From Schistosoma mansoni (lineage: Eukaryota; Platyhelminthes; Trematoda; Strigeidida; Schistosomatidae), in NCBI RefSeq assembly GCF_000237925.1, contig NC_031502.1, positions 29,959,266 to 30,023,265 of the forward strand: DNA of 64,000 nt, given 5' to 3'. Made by a program: the position numbers and the translations under genes. Below, piece after piece: positions 62,108-64,000 of the stretch (the first letter of the stretch is position 1; each line of letters opens with the position of its first letter). The notes beneath the pieces are model-generated. The model had not been told where the DNA came from, searched no databases, and saw nothing but the letters and a program-made list of their open reading frames with translations.

Positions 62108-62908
62108 CTAACTCACTGATCGTCCGGAATGTCTAGATCTATTATGATTAGATACAGCACTGTAATTATCTGTTTGTAATTGTTTTCGATGTTTAGAACT
62201 GGATTTGTATTGATTGTGATCAACCTTGTCTTCAGTAAGCGTTACAGTTTGTTCATCATCGTTCTCTTCTGAATGATATTGCTGTTTCTTTTTAAAATGA
62301 GGGGAATTCAAAGGGCGCAGTTGATCGGATCGTTTCAGTCTATCTGCTTCCTGATTATGGTGGCTTTTAGGAAGCATCACACCTCCGAATACTGGCACAC
62401 CACCTACTGGAGGTTTATGACTAGATGACAAATTGCTTATTCTCGTATTCGGACCATAAGAGTAATTATCTTTTTGTTGGACAGTATTAGTTGATGATTC
62501 ATCATGATGCTTCTTATGACGATGTGTTTTAGTATTTGCATATATAGGAGAATTAGGTCTACGTTCATTTATGGAATTTGATATCTCAGAAGGATGTCTA
62601 CCTTTACGATCGTTTTGACCATGTTGAATAATAGGATAATCACTTGATTGAGATCCACTTGTAACCGATAACATTTCCTCTGGTTTACCTTTACCAGAAT
62701 GCCGATAATTTACGTAATCATTATAAGGAGCTTCATTGTCATAACTTTCGTTTACAGACCCATATGATAAACTATTTGCAACACCATCACTATATTGTTT
62801 ACTCATTTGAGACTGTACATCTTGTACTTCAGACACAACAGACTCAGAATATGGATGATGTCGTGGAACAGTGCCGTATAATTGCGTCGCACCATTATTC
62901 CCATTTGC
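62108..62908 (-). CDS. Last coding exon of an unrecognised Ser/His/Asn-rich protein
   Basis: The minus strand has an acceptor (TTTTAG at the reverse complement of 62,909-62,914) followed by an open frame of about 266 codons to a TAG at 62,108-62,110. The frame enters the exon with the sequence ANGNNGATQLYGTVPRHHPY after one split codon, and there is no convincing internal start at its beginning, so upstream exons should lie beyond 62,908, possibly outside the window. The protein is hydrophilic and low in complexity, rich in Ser, His, Asn, Lys and Tyr, without a transmembrane segment. The only ordered-looking motif is PPVGGVPVFGGVMLPK in its second half. It looks like a disordered cytoplasmic or nuclear tail. 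I do not recognise the family. Confidence 0.6.
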   Translation of the reverse strand, partial: ANGNNGATQLYGTVPRHHPYSESVVSEVQDVQSQMSKQYSDGVANSLSYGSVNESYDNEAPYNDYVNYRHSGKGKPEEMLSVTSGSQSSDYPIIQHGQNDRKGRHPSEISNSINERRPNSPIYANTKTHRHKKHHDESSTNTVQQKDNYSYGPNTRISNLSSSHKPPVGGVPVFGGVMLPKSHHNQEADRLKRSDQLRPLNSPHFKKKQQYHSEENDDEQTVTLTEDKVDHNQYKSSSKHRKQLQTDNYSAVSNHNRSRHSGRSVS

Positions 62909-62914
62909 CTAAAA

Positions 62915-64000
62915 TGATACGTAACAGATATATACATAATGCTCACGCATAAAAACTAGTGTGTAAAAGACACATTTGCGCTGTGACAAACTATTTGTTA
63001 GCTATACGTTTTATAGATTGAATCAGAAAATTTCGCCGTAAATCTGGGATTTGAAAGTAAACAACACTAATATTATCCATAATAAACAATCAAAGTTAAG
63101 GATTAAATAGAGGTATAAACGGATAATATATAATTACTCAAATGAGTAATCTTAGTGAAATTAATTTCTTAAAAAACAATGTATCTTTCGGTGGGAATAG
63201 ATTACATAAAAAATAATTACTTTATTAAAATATGACAAAGACTTCCAACAACTGTCTATTTAGAAATCGAGCGATTCACACAGATACACAAATTCTCATG
63301 CGCACAATCAATAAATCGATTACGGGGAAAAGGTAAACAACATAGAATGAAGGATAGAAATAAATTTAAATTTACCAGTTTTTTTCTGAAGTACATTATT
63401 CTAAACCATCTAAATGAGAAAAGTCATAAAACCACAAAAGACAAGTTGCCTAATTTTATATCATCCATATATTTACTTTAAGTAGTGTAAGTCGGTTATC
63501 AAGTGGACGGGTTTATGTGTACTAAGTTCTGAGCCATTAGCCTACTTTTATGTTGACGAATCCATAACACACGGATTGCAACTAACAATTTTAACAGCTA
63601 ATAACAGACACCATAATAATAAGTGGTAGTATCTGTGTAACGTGATAAATAATGAATACTCACTTCAATGCTCAACGGTGATGATCCAAAGCAATATAAT
63701 CATCATTAGACTGTTTGACGTTTGTTAGTTGCTCAATGTTTATAGTTAATAAACAGAATTTATTAACACTAATCAGTAAGAGATGAATTTAGTTCATTTC
63801 GTATTATTTTAGTATTACAGTAAGGGAGATAGTTACTGAGTTGTATAGACAATAAATGATATCTATGAAAAAATCATGCGATATCAGCTACTTACTATTA
63901 CAATGCCTTAAAAAAGGTAATGCAGACTAAATAAGATCGATCAAAGAACACATTTTCAATTTACAAAGTAATTAGTAAGACACTGTGGTAAAATGGTTTA
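62915..64000. other. Probable intron of the 62-kb gene
   Basis: AT-rich sequence without a recognisable exon. The next exon of the minus-strand gene was not found before the window edge. Confidence 0.4.

Overview
This is a window of a flatworm genome, most likely a blood fluke (Schistosoma); the species cannot be fixed from the sequence alone. It is AT-rich, eukaryotic and crowded with retrotransposons. The pointers are a Gypsy element of the CsRn1/Kabuki type, RTE-type LINEs of the SR2/SR3 kind, CR1-like LINEs with ATT-repeat or AATAAA-type tails, a Penelope-type GIY-YIG fragment, and host genes in which tiny 33-43 bp introns come first and introns of about 0.6-2.8 kb come last.

Three host genes can be supported. 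A six-exon RAD23 gene (minus strand, 10,387-14,997) encodes a 354-residue proteasome-shuttle and DNA-repair protein with UBL, UBA1, XPC-binding and UBA2 domains. A nine-exon TTC4/Cns1 gene (plus strand, 51,434-57,476) encodes a 354-residue Hsp70/Hsp90 co-chaperone with three TPRs and the C-terminal wheel domain. The last coding exon of an unrecognised hydrophilic protein lies on the minus strand at 62,108-62,908. I read the exons by hand; all splice sites quoted are GT-AG and the codon phases add up. The three genes are unrelated in function and form no operon.

The rest is intergenic or mobile DNA. Positions 1-2,965 hold Gypsy sequence in which an integrase end, one LTR and a gag-pol body lie in series. 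Repeat family A (about 0.5 kb) occurs four times (8.6, 42.5, 51.0 and 58.9 kb). Region 16-27 kb holds degraded CR1-like LINEs and one RTE-like LINE. The centre (31.6-37.9 kb) is a long two-ORF LINE carrying a solo LTR in its ORF2 and bracketed by a direct repeat of about 390 bp next to a 200-N gap. Region 38-50 kb holds further LINE relics, the Penelope fragment, a second 200-N gap and a second RTE copy. At 57.8-58.5 kb a dispersed repeat (family C) is split by another solo LTR with a perfect 5-bp target duplication.

I found no cassette that looks like a new multi-gene system. The best leads are structural: the duplicated flank and gap around the central LINE, which reads as an empty-site allele and a filled-site allele placed end to end; two solo LTRs dated relative to the repeats they interrupt; the pol-LTR-gag order at the left edge; two adjacent unexplained ORFs inside a TTC4 intron; and the unidentified Ser/His/Asn-rich terminal exon.
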